64,000 nt of DNA, from contig NW_013651807.1 in the NCBI RefSeq assembly GCF_000499385.1, positions 1 through 64,000 of the forward strand, read 5' to 3'. Shown one piece after another: positions 23,911 to 35,949 of this stretch. The stretch comes from Eimeria necatrix (taxonomy: Eukaryota > Apicomplexa > Conoidasida > Eucoccidiorida > Eimeriidae). The notes under the pieces were generated by a model. That model had not been told where the DNA came from. It ran no database searches and was given only the letters and a program-made list of their open reading frames with translations. The translations under genes were made by a program, and so were the position numbers. How positions within the stretch are numbered: the stretch's first letter is position 1; each line of letters starts with the position of its first letter.

Positions 23911-26371
23911 GAAGAGTCAAGCCTTTAGATCGGTGGCACGGCTGCTTGTGCGTGCAGTCCAAAGTAACTCTAGCACCTATCACCAGCCTTCATCAAGTAT
24001 CCAGGTTTCTTCTGAAAGCCTACAAATTGACGACATGATAAATCAAGAACAGCCAGCGGCTGGTGGTGATCGAAATGGAGAAGGCAAGATGAGCCTTTCG
24101 CTTCAGGAGACTACCGAAAGCAAACGAGATGCAAACATCAAGACTGCTGCTAAGTCTCCTTCTCTCCCGGAAATGCCATCTACGGATTGCCAGGAAAAGC
24201 AAAAGCTCTCCACAGAAACAGGGCTTTGCATCCCAGGTATAATAGAGCTGATAATCCTGGACTAACAAAACACCGGGACGGTCTTCTGCTACGTTTCTAG
24301 GCATTTTCTATATTTTCTCAATTTGAGCAAAGTGAAATTTTCCAGCATGATAATAAATCTTGTCAATGCAGTTCCTTGACTACTTCACGAAACATTGCAG
24401 GCCGTGCTGCTGACGATTTAGATTTGCCCTTTTAGAGATGGCCCCACTTTGGCGCCTCGCTGTTCATCTACATGGATGTTGACTTTACTATGTGTTAGTG
24501 TCTTGCAGATACAAGCGGTCACGACATACCAACAGCATGTGTCGGCCAAGTTGGTGAAACGACATTGTCGGATGCGGGCTCTTCGAAATTTAAAAATATT
24601 TCAAAAAGGCCGAAGAACGACATGAGGCGAACAAATGCTTCACCGGAAGAGTATTTTTCGGAAATCGGAAAGAAAAAGAAATGGACATCACTAGCATCAG
24701 TTAATTCATCGCTGCCTCTTCAGGAAAGCAAAAAGCCCCCAAAGACACAAGTTACTGCGCCCACAGTCGCTGCTTCGAGAATTTCGAAAATTCCTGACAA
24801 AGAAAATGCAAAAATCTCTTCCTGTGCAAGTGGAAACAGAAAAGCTACCGCTGCGTCCATCACACAAGTAGCCAAACAGCGAAACACACCTATGAATAGA
24901 TACGATCGCCTGAATGCAAGACAAAGAGGCACGGAAGTCGTCGGTCCAAGTGAGACTGCACAGAATGCCATGCCAAGTTTATGTAACACAAGAGCTCCTT
25001 GCAACACCAAAGCTTCTTACAAATTGAAGCGTTCGAGTGACAATGCCACAGCAAACAGGGATCGCTGTATCCTTAATCAAGCGCCAAAGCTGAGCTTACG
25101 ACCTAGGTCGGTACAATCGACAGGATGCGCCTCACATCTTACAAGCAAGCGGAGTAAGGAAGCCTTGGAGAAAAGAAGATCGCACGCGTTGCAAGTCTTA
25201 GCATCGTCCGACATCGATACTTTGGAAAATCAAGAACACTACAAGGTACAAAAGATCAGTCTGAAGCACTATGGATTCCCTTCAAAACCAAGCAAGTGCT
25301 AGCCGGAAAGACCCTCTGTGCCTGTGATGCCCAGCAAGGCCCTGAGCCTGATCAAGAGACACAAGAAATATCAGGAAAAGAACAGAACAAGAGTGACACA
25401 GCTGCTGAGGATGAAGAGCTTAGGGTGCAGGAGCTTCTTAAAACACTGGAAAAGCGTCTTCGCTCCATAAATACGAGGCGCAGTGACTGCTTGCTCCTGT
25501 CCACTGCCGACAATTCTGACACAAGCAGGCACTTCCAATACTATCCTTTCGAGCACGACGTGAGAAAATGGAAGCACAACTCAAAAGTGAGTATTAGCCA
25601 TGCTCGCGAAAAGAGAGCCTGAAGCTCCTGGTCAAAATATTCATTACTGCGGAATCTCGAACAACCTTTAAATAGCAGTTTCAACTTTGGTACTGTGCGT
25701 GGCCTTTGGCATATGCATGCTACTGTAGTTAAATGTCCTAAGATTAGCAACCTGCGTTTTAAATGATACTTGAAAGCAGCATGCGGCACTTTAAGAGCGG
25801 CATTCCCATGCAAGTCAAAAGAAGGCTCATTATCAAAGGCATTGACTGTAAGTTGCACTGCTCTGTGAAGCGGATGCACCAAATTGATTCATTCTAATGG
25901 GCAAAATGTCACTCGTTGTTGCGGTGCGCCTGCGTGCTTTAGGATTCCCAAGGAGAATTTGAAAGTTCCTACGAGTTGGAGGGCCCACAGGAAAGCGCTT
26001 TGGAAAACCACCGGAACTGCGCGGAATGCACAACCCGGTTATCTCGAATAGCGGCTGCAGACGTGGTATCCGCCAGAGCGGGGAATTTCGCACTTATGAG
26101 GAGTTATTCCGCTGTTTTGCGTAGAAAGCAGCAAGTGACAGCGCGCGCAGCGGCTAGGAAAGGATCATCAAGTATACTGGCAGGTGAGCAGCAGATGACG
26201 CCGCCTACACTGACTCATCTACAATTTGCGTGCATTTTTTCAGATTACCTAGTGGACACAACAACGTGCAAATATGACACTCTGCCTAATCATCAGCACC
26301 TAGTCCTTTCGCCGCCTGTCCCAGGATTCTGCGGCTTCCTCTGTGAAAATTTGGTTCGATGGCTGCAGTAA
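23911..26371 (+). CDS. Basic, disordered protein exons, unknown function (5' end unresolved)
   Basis: Exons 23911-24236, 24509 to about 25246, a stretch to 25586, 25943-26183 and 26244-26371 are joined by good GT-AG sites, and the junctions I could check keep phase. Exon 1 needs a phase-2 upstream partner, so the true start is not here; the kinesin-like locus is the obvious candidate. The 24.5-25.3 kb exon is strongly basic, Lys/Arg/Ser-rich and low in hydrophobics. The 25.4-25.6 kb part has a short coiled coil (ELRVQELLKTLEKRLRSI). A frame change near 25250-25300 implies a very short intron or a missed junction. The last exon ends at a stop at 26371 and has several cysteines. No family recognised. 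A microtubule-binding tail is possible from the charge, but that is inference. Confidence 0.45.
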
Positions 26372-26736
26372 AATTTCAGAAGGACCCGGAGCCACAAAGT
26401 GCTAAAACAGAAAACAAAACGGAGAGCTGTCAGGAAGGCAACATCCCGGTAGCCACTGCACTGCCATGGCAGTACTGACCTGTCTATCTTTCCCTTTTCA
26501 AACTGCAGTTATGCGCACGTTCTTTCAAAGCTAAAGGCTATGGTGCTTCGGCTACCTAGAAGTTGGAGGGCCTGGCCAAGAAACACACCTCACACAATTC
26601 ACGTCCCACAAATTCACCCAGTATAAGGCATAGACTGTGTCTTCTGATAGCAAAATGACGGGAGCAACAGGACCTCCTTGCATAAGTTATAGTGACAACA
26701 AAGAGTTATTGTTACCGTTGTTGTGGTGCTTCGAAG

Positions 26737-27554
26737 GCTGGGTCAACTGGCTCAGACAAGCGGGTGAAGTCCCGGACACACAGTCCCAGCGACGTGCGCG
26801 AGCTACACCAGCCCAGGACAAAAAGTGCTCGCGAAGTCGCTTGCCGTGAAACCAAGGAAGCCGCAATGCTGACAAAGTCTCTGCTATCATCTGTGAGAAA
26901 ACAGTTAGTGACGTATAGTTTTATAAAGCCAAAGTTTACACGAAGAAGCATATTGTACTACAGTCCAAGCAGACTTTGCTGCCCCAAAAAGCAACGAATC
27001 GAGAGAAAAATTCTGCTTGACTTCTCCTCGTGGATATGTGTGAGGAGCGAAAATGTTTGGTTTGTGATTTCTGCCCGTTATACAAGACACCAGGGTCGGT
27101 CTTGCGGAAAACATGTTCCTATCAGCTCAACCGCTTGAGTCGTGAACTCTCACACCATATGCCTTCTCTTTTGCCTTTGCAACAGCGTATCAAGGAACAA
27201 ACAGATGTACGACTGCTCCAAAAGGAAATCCCTCACAAAGAAGCGGAAAAATGAAACTAGACAGCTAGCGCCGTTGAGAATTGACTGTTTCGACCGTAGT
27301 CCAGTTGTTTCCTCACTCTTGTTTGCATCTGTTGGCTGCTTGTTGATGTCTTTTGGCTGCAGCGTGCCCTGGATACTGTTGATTGCTTGGAGAAGCGGGT
27401 CGCCACTTTGAGTCAGATGCTCTGCGTGGAGCGTAGAACAGCGATCCCACTGCCATCTATATCTGACTCCAGGTCTGCAGTGGCAGTGTCGGCTAAAAGT
27501 TTCGGCAAACCTCACAATGCCCACAGCAAGATGAAAGCGGCATTGTATGCTTGA
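26737..27554 (+). CDS. Three phase-compatible exons ending in a short coiled coil
   Basis: Exons 26737-26892, 27186-27206 and 27363-27554 are each flanked by acceptor and donor consensus and all join in phase 0, giving 122 codons and a stop. The first is basic and Ser/Thr-rich. The second encodes only RIKEQTD. The third begins RALDTVDCLEKRVATLSQML, a short leucine-heptad coiled coil, and ends with a basic tail. They follow the preceding exons on the same strand and may be the true C-terminus of that gene through a skipped or alternative exon, or a separate small gene whose first exon I could not find. No function is assigned. Confidence 0.4.
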
Positions 27555-28018
27555 AGAAACGAACAAAACCTCGCGCAAGATTGACATGCTGCAGGACTTT
27601 TTGCGATATGCTTTACTAAGATGCTTTCAGTCAACATAGAGTAGCTGATAACTCTAAGCTGCAGACTCCTTTTCACAGCGCACTAACATAATATTGCAGG
27701 CTGCAGGTGAAGAGCTGGACAACCAAGAGACTAAATGAATGCATATAGATCTTGCATAACATTGGGCATTTGCTGGAATATTTTACGTTTCAGTGCCTGT
27801 CCATTAGTAGTGTACGGCTTGTGAACACGAAATGTAATTGCCGATGTTGCTTCACAAACTTATTTTAGAGTGGTTAGCATGCTTGATGAAAGCCACAGAA
27901 ATACATCATCGTGATGTAAAAATAGTCTTGCGTTGCTTTGGTTTTCAACCTGCATGAAGAAGGAGACTCTGTATAAGGTGCTGCCCTCAAAATAAGAAAA
28001 TATCAGTTCGGTTGACAG

Positions 28019-28212
28019 GGAGTGAGTGTATTGTTGAGGCTTTAGAAACATCTAAGATCACTGACCCTAGTGCAGCTTTCATGTTGGTTTTACGCCTTAT
28101 TTATGTTGAGGATGAGCCCGCCAGACAAATGGTTCATTACTTCAGTGATGAGGCCATAACTGAAACCATCGCGAATTCTCAGACTCGCCCCGAAGAAGAT
28201 ACGGCTTCTTAA
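28019..28212 (+). CDS. Orphan terminal exon, acidic
   Basis: After an acceptor (TTGACAG) a phase-1 exon of 64 codons runs to a stop at 28212. It has protein-like composition (for example SECIVEALETSKITDP and DEPARQMVHYFSDEA) and an acidic end. The frame is not supported by a start codon, so it should be the last exon of an upstream gene, perhaps the locus at 23.9-27.6 kb. No homologue recognised. Confidence 0.3.
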
Positions 28213-30235
28213 ACACACTATTTTTAAAGGCCCGTTTGCGAATTTTTCAGTGTTCCTGCAATGTGTTCTGTCTGGCCTAGTGCAAGCTTATCAAGTGAGC
28301 CGAATGGTCTATGTTAAGTGAACTAAGCCCAATTGGGCTCTTATATGTACCTTTTGTTCTGCGTAAACACGTTCAAACGTCACAATGCTCATTGTAGATG
28401 CCATAAGCGTCCCAAGAGTCAAAAATATTGTCCCCTTTTCTAAAGCTAGAGGAATGGCGCTGTTTCTCCCCAGCTGTTTCTTGTTTCTCTTGGTGACTGT
28501 GCCGAGCGATGCAGTTCCAGTCCCTCTTCTAACCCCTGAACCCGTGGCCTAAGTTTTGAGCACGCAGGGTCTGGTCTTTCGACTTCCCAGTTTCTTTGCA
28601 TGCTATGTAGTTCTGGTTATCACGCCAACCTGAATAGTCTCAACTTCACAGTCCTGCAGGCCATCCTTCCGCTGCATTGTAGTTTTGCGTAATGCATGTC
28701 AGACTTGTCCATTGCCTCACCACTGCAAACAGCGCAACGAAATATGAATTTCATCTATATTTCTTGCATGGCGTATTTGTGGGCACTGTGCTCTTTAGTG
28801 CAAAAAAAGCAAAAAAAAACCGCCTTAAAATCTGTGTGAGCCCATGCTGAGCCTCGCGACGGCTCTTCCAGGCTTGAGTCGTGCTCTGGGCTATGCTTTG
28901 TTTTCAAGACACACTCGCGTAGAAATATTCGACATGCTCGCGTGATGGCCCTGGAGTTCTCGACAAAGAATCTTTTGTGGCCACTTAGTGGCAAGTCAGA
29001 CTTTCGTATCCTCCACTTGCGTGAAAAGTCTCTTTTATTTCATTAGCTACAAGAACGATGAACCTAGCAGCGGCTGTTGTTGCCCTTGAAGGGAAATTTA
29101 GGGCATGCAGACTACAACGCACATATATATTCGGAGTGCTGAACGCATTCGCCATTTTTGAAAAGTGCAGCTGGAATTGGATAAACCCGGTTAGGGAAAA
29201 AACGCTGCAATTTGGGTGCAATGAGCGGCTATCTGTTGCTCGGGCACTGTGTCAGCCTTCCGTTCCACCTCAAAAGCGTTCACAGGCTTCCTTTAGAGGG
29301 GTTCGGTATAGTTTTCTGAAGTGTCCCAGAGCTCATGCTGAAACGAAGAGCAAGTGGCTCCTGAAACAAGGAAACTCATTCCAAGCGTCGCTACAGTAAA
29401 AATTAGAGTCATAAACAGTAGAACGCCGGATAGTGTCAAGAGAGGTCTTCCGAGCTGTTAGAAGCAAGTGCAAAAGAATAGGATTGATTATCAGCTGATA
29501 AACGTAGACTCTTTGCTGTCAGATGTTGCTGCTTCGAATATCCTGTGATTGACTGCTCCTGCAAGGGACAAAATTTGACCTTCAGCAAGGACGGTATTTT
29601 GCAGGCTTTCACAATCCTTAATCTCCTCGTAATTAAAATGCGTTCTATAGGATGTCATATAGAAGAGCATTTAACTTTTACTTCAAGTACTAATGTGTAC
29701 GTAGCTCATGGAATTGTTCACTTGGGGCTTCCTTCACGCACACTCGAGTGTTGCGATTCCTCCTTGTCATGCATACGATGAAACAAAGGTACAAAGGCCA
29801 CATTAATAAACGCCGGAACGATTTTGCACTGAAAACAGAAAAAATAGAAGTGTGACAGACCCTGATTTTCGAGCCCTCGTCACAAGTACACCGAGCGTCT
29901 ATTGACGATTGTGGAGAGACGAGCTTAGCGCCAGGGGATTATAGGTTTAATATAAGTAGTAAGTAGCTATTTTGTTTCTTGTAGCATTTTATGGCATAAT
30001 AACAAACGAAAAATGGCGATGACCGCGCACTGCACAACTGTTTTGCGATGCACCAACTGTAGGTGGATAGGGTATGGTAGAAGACCAGCCGACAATGGTA
30101 AAAGGGATGATGCTCGCCGTACTCGGCTGTTCCGTTTCACTTTGCTTTTATTATCTTTAATCTTTGTACAAACAAATACTCTAGAGTCTAATATTAGGCG
30201 CTTGACTCTCTCTACTCGACTTCGCGAAAACTACG
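28213..30235. other. Intergenic; upstream region of DNAAF11
   Basis: Short frames occur on both strands (for example an ATG-initiated 113-codon frame at 29058), but none has a recognisable domain or splice partners. It should hold the DNAAF11 promoter and the 3' end of the preceding locus. Confidence 0.4.
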
Positions 30236-33200
30236 ATGAGAATTACGGAGGAGCTCATTCGCCGCAAGTCGGAACACAATGAGGACACCCTGGAGAATCT
30301 TGAAGAAATAGCCCTTCACCAGCTGGAAATTGAAAAGATCGAGCTCATCGACCGCTTGTGCAAAGATTTGAAAATTCTGCTGCTGCAAAATAACCTGATT
30401 GGTGGGTTTAACAATCTTGCATGGATGCAACACCCTTACTACGTGAAGATGGTCCGTACTTCCGTTGAGTCGTGTAGCTGAGCAGCAGAACGCATGCAAA
30501 ACTAGAAAGCATGGGTCTAGATCCTCGTAGTTCTTAAGGACTGAGACGAATACGCCAGATACATAGCACACATCCGTCTTGGCGCTGCAGCTATACAAGT
30601 CCTGTTTCGCAGAACGGCTCGAAAATTTGGGGAGGCTGAAAAAGCTAGAGTATTTAAATGTGGCACTTAATAACATTGAAGTTATTGAAAACCTCGAAAG
30701 GTGCGAAAGCTTGAAGAAGGTGAGTAGGACACACTTTCAAGGAAAATTTTAAAGTGCGTCGCATCGTTGCAAAGCTTCAGTACAAGCACACATCCAGCCA
30801 TTACAGGCCTGCAATTGTCTGTTTCAAAGCTTTGTCAGAACGAGCTCATCGGTTCAATGCACGATCAAGCTGTGTCTTCTAATAGCAGCCGCTCGTGGCC
30901 ACAAAGCTACACGCTTTATGCGGCTATTTTCTGCAGCTCGACCTTACAGTGAACTTCATCAGTCTATCTAAGCTAGAGGAATCACTTCAAAACCTGAAAG
31001 ACATTGACTCTCTTGAGGATCTTTATCTTATGGGGAACCCCTGCACAGAGTGGGAAACTGCACCGTCACTTCATCACCCTTTTTCCACGTGCGAAGAGTT
31101 AGCTTGCATTGCTTGAGGGTAATGACATACTTTGGGTTGCCTGAAGAGCAATCGATGTACAGCGCTGGCATATGTCTTCAGGTGGGTAGGCTGCAGAAGC
31201 TTTACAGTTGCTACATTGCTCCAATTGAAACAGCTAGATGGGAAGACTGTGACACCTGTTGAACGCATAGAGGCTCTGCGCTCCCTACCTGCACTAAGAG
31301 AAGATCTCAGAAAAACAATTTTACTTCAAGATAAATCTTCAAGTGAGGCAAGCACGTGGCCTGCGCTGCCCGAGTACTGAGGCTCAAAAATGTGTAGCAC
31401 TTTAGTGCTTGTTTAAGGTGCAGTAAAATGTCCACTGGCTGCGCAGCGGAAAACTCCAAGGATGCATACACTCGGGAGAATCGCAAAAGAATGTACCGCG
31501 AGATGTCTCATGTACGAACGTACAGATCAGGCTCGCTTGCTGGCACCCACCCTGAGATTCAGTTGAGCAGATGACAATTGACGGGTGCAGCATACCTTCC
31601 GAGGCGTTTAAATTAGCATAATATGCGAGCGCCAACGCTGGGGCTTTCTTTAGAGCGCTTGTATTTATTTAGCCTTTAGCGTGGACGCTGCTGCGGTTCA
31701 GAGAGAAGAGGCACATGCAAAAGCCAAAGAGGAGACAGAGAAGAAAGTAAGCCCCAGAAGATCATTTCTGTCCAGCCTTTATTTTTATCAACAGTTGCCT
31801 AGAGTGTCCTGCGCGATTCACGACTGATATCTACAGGCAAAGCCTTTTGAAACATACAACAGCAAAGGTGAAATACGCCAGTGCAATGAAGGTAGGCATC
31901 GCTGAGCTAGAACTACACAGCAAAAAGTTTTTCCGACTCTGCCCTGAGCAAACATTATCAGAAACACTTACAGACAAGGTGTGCTATATTTTTGTTTCAG
32001 GTAGACTAGCCTTCACGTTGGACTCTTTCAGCGACCCAGGCCAGATAGTTGCCACGTTTCAGTTGCCGAGGTGTGCTCCGAATATAGCTGCCGTGAATGA
32101 AAAGTTGGTTTACCAAGCTAAAGGAATGCACAGCAAGATGCCAAGCTAACTGAATGTTATATTTTCAGGCATCTGTCTACTTTGCTGATTGATGTCGATG
32201 TGCATCCCAAGTATCTTCGAGTTACAGTTAAAGGTAAAGCGCCAGCGTTCATATTGGCGACAGTTGACGTTCTGCAGTGGTGCATCGTTTCCAAATGGGA
32301 GTTGGTCAATCCTTTCGCTAACGGCAAGCAGAGAGCTATCTTGACAATACTCTCTGTCACAGCGACTCAGTAAACCTGTTTGCCGCTGTGCTTTGATAGG
32401 CAAGATTACACAGCTCAGGCTTCCTGAAGACGTTTCACCGGATCGTTCCACGGTAAGGCTCCTGGCTGCCAGAAAAATTTTGCAACTTCTGGGCAGCCTA
32501 AAATCCAGAGAACCGTGTACGATAGAGCTTTTCAGCGCAGTAGAATAATGGTTTGCCAGAAAGCGATATCAAGCAACGGGAAATTAGCAAAACAAGTTTC
32601 CAGCATTCTTCACTCCGTAAATTGCTGGATCCTCACGACAACAGATATAGGCAAACGTAAAAGAAAAAGAATCAACGATGTCTTCGAACTAGCCAAAGTT
32701 TTGTCAAGGGATGATGGGCGTTCACGTACCTAGTAACTATGACTGCTACACCAATGCATTCTATTGCCCGCCCGCACCCCATTCTGCAAGCGGCCGCGTA
32801 ATCAAACGCGCATGCGCTTAAATGCAAGGTCTGCCTACCAGGAAATAAGTAGAGGAGGCTGAGGATTCTTGTCAGCAGAAATATGCGCCAGCTCAAACAT
32901 TGAGTGTTCCTCCTCGCTGCCAAAAGGTCGAAAACATTTTGAACAACTTCAAGGAGTCACAACATTTCGTTTGACTGGATGCAAATCAAAACAATCATTG
33001 GAGAGCCACGTGTGCTGATGAATATTCTTAGGTTAAGCGCTCACAGACCACCGGCGAACTACGCATCTGTATGCCGACATCCACCACGGGAAGGATAGCC
33101 GAGCGCCCTAAGCAATCTAACAAGCAACTCGTCAGCAGCAGCAAAAACGCTCAAGGTACTTATTTTTTAAACGTGAACTCCAAAGGGACAGGTAGAGCAA

Positions 33201-33409
33201 ATGTGGAGTGACATCACAGGGAAGCATGTGCATTAGTGGGTTTCCACGCAGGGAAAGCTCTCAGCTGTCAAACAGATGATTCACCTATCCAGTCGGACAC
33301 TACGAACAGAAACGTAGGGCTTCAAGGCAAGAATGAAGAACCACTAGAGACCGAGCCACCACCTCTCGAAGACATATACCCTTTAAATTCAGCAGGTCAA
33401 CCACGGTGA
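30236..33409 (+). CDS. DNAAF11: Dynein axonemal assembly factor 11 (LRRC6/TILB)
   Basis: Eleven exons close in phase to 383 residues: 30236-30401, 30613-30719, 30937-31064, 31197-31355, 31680-31746, 31837-31891, 32001-32070, 32169-32233, 32400-32452, 33032-33155 and 33252-33409. The start [15 protein letters not shown] matches the N-terminus of animal LRRC6. SDS22-type leucine-rich repeats follow ([39 protein letters not shown]) with the LRR cap LKQLDGK. The C-terminal CS-like domain is clear: [19 protein letters not shown], then [15 protein letters not shown]. The protein acts in the cytoplasm to preassemble outer and inner dynein arms, so its use here should be in forming microgametes. It is shorter than the human protein, mainly in the charged linker. 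The donor of exon 3 (GTCACT) and the exon 4/5 junction are the weakest calls; alternatives exist, but the exon 3/4 length matches homologues exactly. Confidence 0.92.
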
Positions 33410-33689
33410 AATCAGTGGCACACGCCAATTGGCACTTGAATAAAAGACGTGAAGGAGGCCAATATCCCTCTGCGTCTTTCTCCTCCTGATAAGTTTCCAT
33501 CGTTAGAGAAACGACACAGCGACGCATACAAAGGCTTAGTAGAATGATGGAGCCTCGCCCGCAAATAAAACAAAATAAGTACGACACAGATATACAGCTC
33601 TGCGAAAACGCTTTACAGTTTAGCACAGACTGGGCGCAGCTCGCTCTTTACATTAACGCTGCTGCAGAGCTTAAAGCCACTCACTCAAA

Positions 33690-35949
33690 ATGAAAACCCG
33701 TGAAAATCTTTTCGCGTGCCCGCCTTTTACGAGGGGTGCCCTGCTGCGGCCAGTGGCTGCATATGACAGTCCAAATTTATTTATCGCCTCGTGTATATCC
33801 TGTGAATGCGTATAAGTGGGTGTTAGCGTTCAGGGTAAAAAAGGATGGAAAAGGATGCAGAGCACTTACCTTCACATGCACTTTGCATTCTGGGCTCTCT
33901 ATGACCAATCATGTGGACGCAAAAGGTGCCCTTTTATGACGTGGACTGCCTTCAATTGACAGGCCCTTGCTTCCTCGGATGCGTCTTCGCCCACAACATA
34001 AACCTTTGTCTCGTTGCCACCATTAATAAGTGACAATTTAAAGCCTACAAGGAGTTTCTGGGTCGACACTTCTCACGAACAATATACGATGACACGTTGT
34101 TGATCATGCGATGCGAAACAGTGTTGGAACGGAGCGGCTTTCCGCTTGGCGATGCAGGAGCGGAAATGCTGCTTAGCTGGATGGAACGAAGGTTCGATAT
34201 ATAAAATTGCAAAATATACCTCAAAAGTCTAATTTTTGCCAGGGAAAATAAGACTAGCAATTGCCAAGCAAAACATGAGCAGGAATAGCAGCTTCGAACG
34301 AGTGACAGACACATTTAAATCACTAGGTAGAATCCACATCTGGCGATACGTCGCGCGCCGATGGGAACTAGGGCAACAGCACGAGATAATCCGCTGTTGA
34401 AAAGGTGAAAAAAAGTCTATGCGGTGTGGAAACGTGAATGCGTATGTTACCAATATTGGTTGGCTTCCACGGATTTTCTCTTTGAAAGCGAGGTAGTTAT
34501 GCACCGCATTCATTGGGAACGCGAATGTCGAAGCACGACTGAAACAGTCATGTCGGTCGTGTACTTCTGTATGGGCGTCATTTGGTGTCTTTTTACTGCG
34601 TATAAAACCTCACAAAAAATTGCGACGACAGGAAAAGGCCGACCGGTGGTAGGTGGTCCTAATGTTGGCTCTTCATGGACTTCGTTAGAAACACGAAGCC
34701 CGCCATTCAAAAGCGCCTTCCTTTCGAAAATACATGAAACCAGGTTTTGTGTACTTAGATTCACCTGACATTTGCTGTTGTTTTCCGCTGCACAAAAATC
34801 AGAATTACGAGAGCAGACAAGTGGCCGAAAGCGTCCACAGGTAAGGGGTGCTACACGCCGCAGAACTTATCAGTGACGAAGTGGAGGGCGTCAGGAAAGA
34901 TGACAGTCTGCAAGAACTTGAAACGACAAAAACCCTTTAGAAGAGCCCCGCTAGGATGAAACATGAGTTTCACAATCATTTATGAGTCTTTATCCCGTAT
35001 CCCCAGTAAACGCAAAAGTTCGAGGTGTCTCGCTTAATGGGTAGGTGGCCGCCGAGAAGCCGCCCGCACGCCGCACTAATGTCACCTCGTGACATGATGC
35101 TCTCCGTCAGCATAAGCAGCTGAGGGTGTCCAATTGCGTTCTGCGTCCTCCTACATGCAAACATTGCTTTGATGCACCTCTTCCATGCGGGAAAGAACTA
35201 TGCAAGGGCTCCAGATAGACGACAATGTACGGCAATTCTGCATTTGCGCACGTTGGCGGCCTCTGGACCTTTGGGCTGAGTGCATGCTACTAGTCAGGTG
35301 GCAAGCGACTAGCCTAGGGGACATTTTCTAGTCTCCCCCCTGTCTCTCATTGCACACGCTTATTACTTTTTTCCTGTACAATTCCTTTCCTAGTCTCCGC
35401 TAAGTTCCATACGTACCATTCAGACGTTTCCGTAACTCAGTTGCTTGAAGTTGTGCGCCAATACATATAACCCAAATGAGGTGTGCTCAAGTCGAGACTA
35501 CGTGGCCAGACGTTGCTGAGCTTCGGCAAAATATACTAGAGCCGAAGTTGCAAGGATTGTAGGCTCCCTCAAAGAGGATGGCTGGCTCAACCCAGTAATC
35601 AGCGACAAGATGTTGGAACTGCTGCTGGTCTATTTGCATTTTTGGCCCACGGCGAGAAATTAGCTCCCGAACTGCAGGACATACCTAGGGTGCACTTTAC
35701 TCTGAGCATATAGTACAGTAAGAGAACCCCCAGACAACTTGAGGCCACGATTATAGCGCTATGCTCAGCAGCTGTCATCGTCGGTGCTCGCATTCCCCAG
35801 ACTGATGTAGTTTCGGAATACTGCTCCATTGCAAAGAGAATCACGAACAGACCAAAAGCGCTTGCCAATGACTGGCTTAAATCGTATTAAAGAAGAACGT
35901 CGATCCGAAGGAGTTGGAGGAGTTCGAACTCCGCGAAGTCAAGGGCTAA
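33690..35949 (+). CDS. Conserved-looking 173-residue protein, six exons, unknown function
   Basis: Six small exons were assembled by phase: 33690-33809, 33861-33912, 34044-34191, 34803-34840, 35521-35627 and 35893-35949, giving 173 residues and a stop. The start is MKTRENLFACPPFTRG. The central part is the most protein-like (YKEFLGRHFSRTIYDDTLLI, then LERSGFPLGDAGAEMLLSW). The C-terminus is helical and charged (KEDGWLNPVISDKMLELLL, then NVDPKELEEFELREVKG). It has several Cys in the first 40 residues, no signal peptide and no clear membrane helix. It lies 280 bases downstream of DNAAF11 on the same strand. I do not recognise the family. A small mitochondrial or apicomplexan-specific subunit is one guess. 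The donor after residue 57 (GTGGAC) and the fifth donor (GTCTAT) are weak. Confidence 0.55.

Noticed and set aside
33930..34195. In-frame TGA between two coding-like stretches, suggesting recoding or selenocysteine
   Set aside because: The part before the TGA is better explained as an intron: joining 33912 to 34044 keeps phase and avoids the stop. No selenocysteine element was seen.
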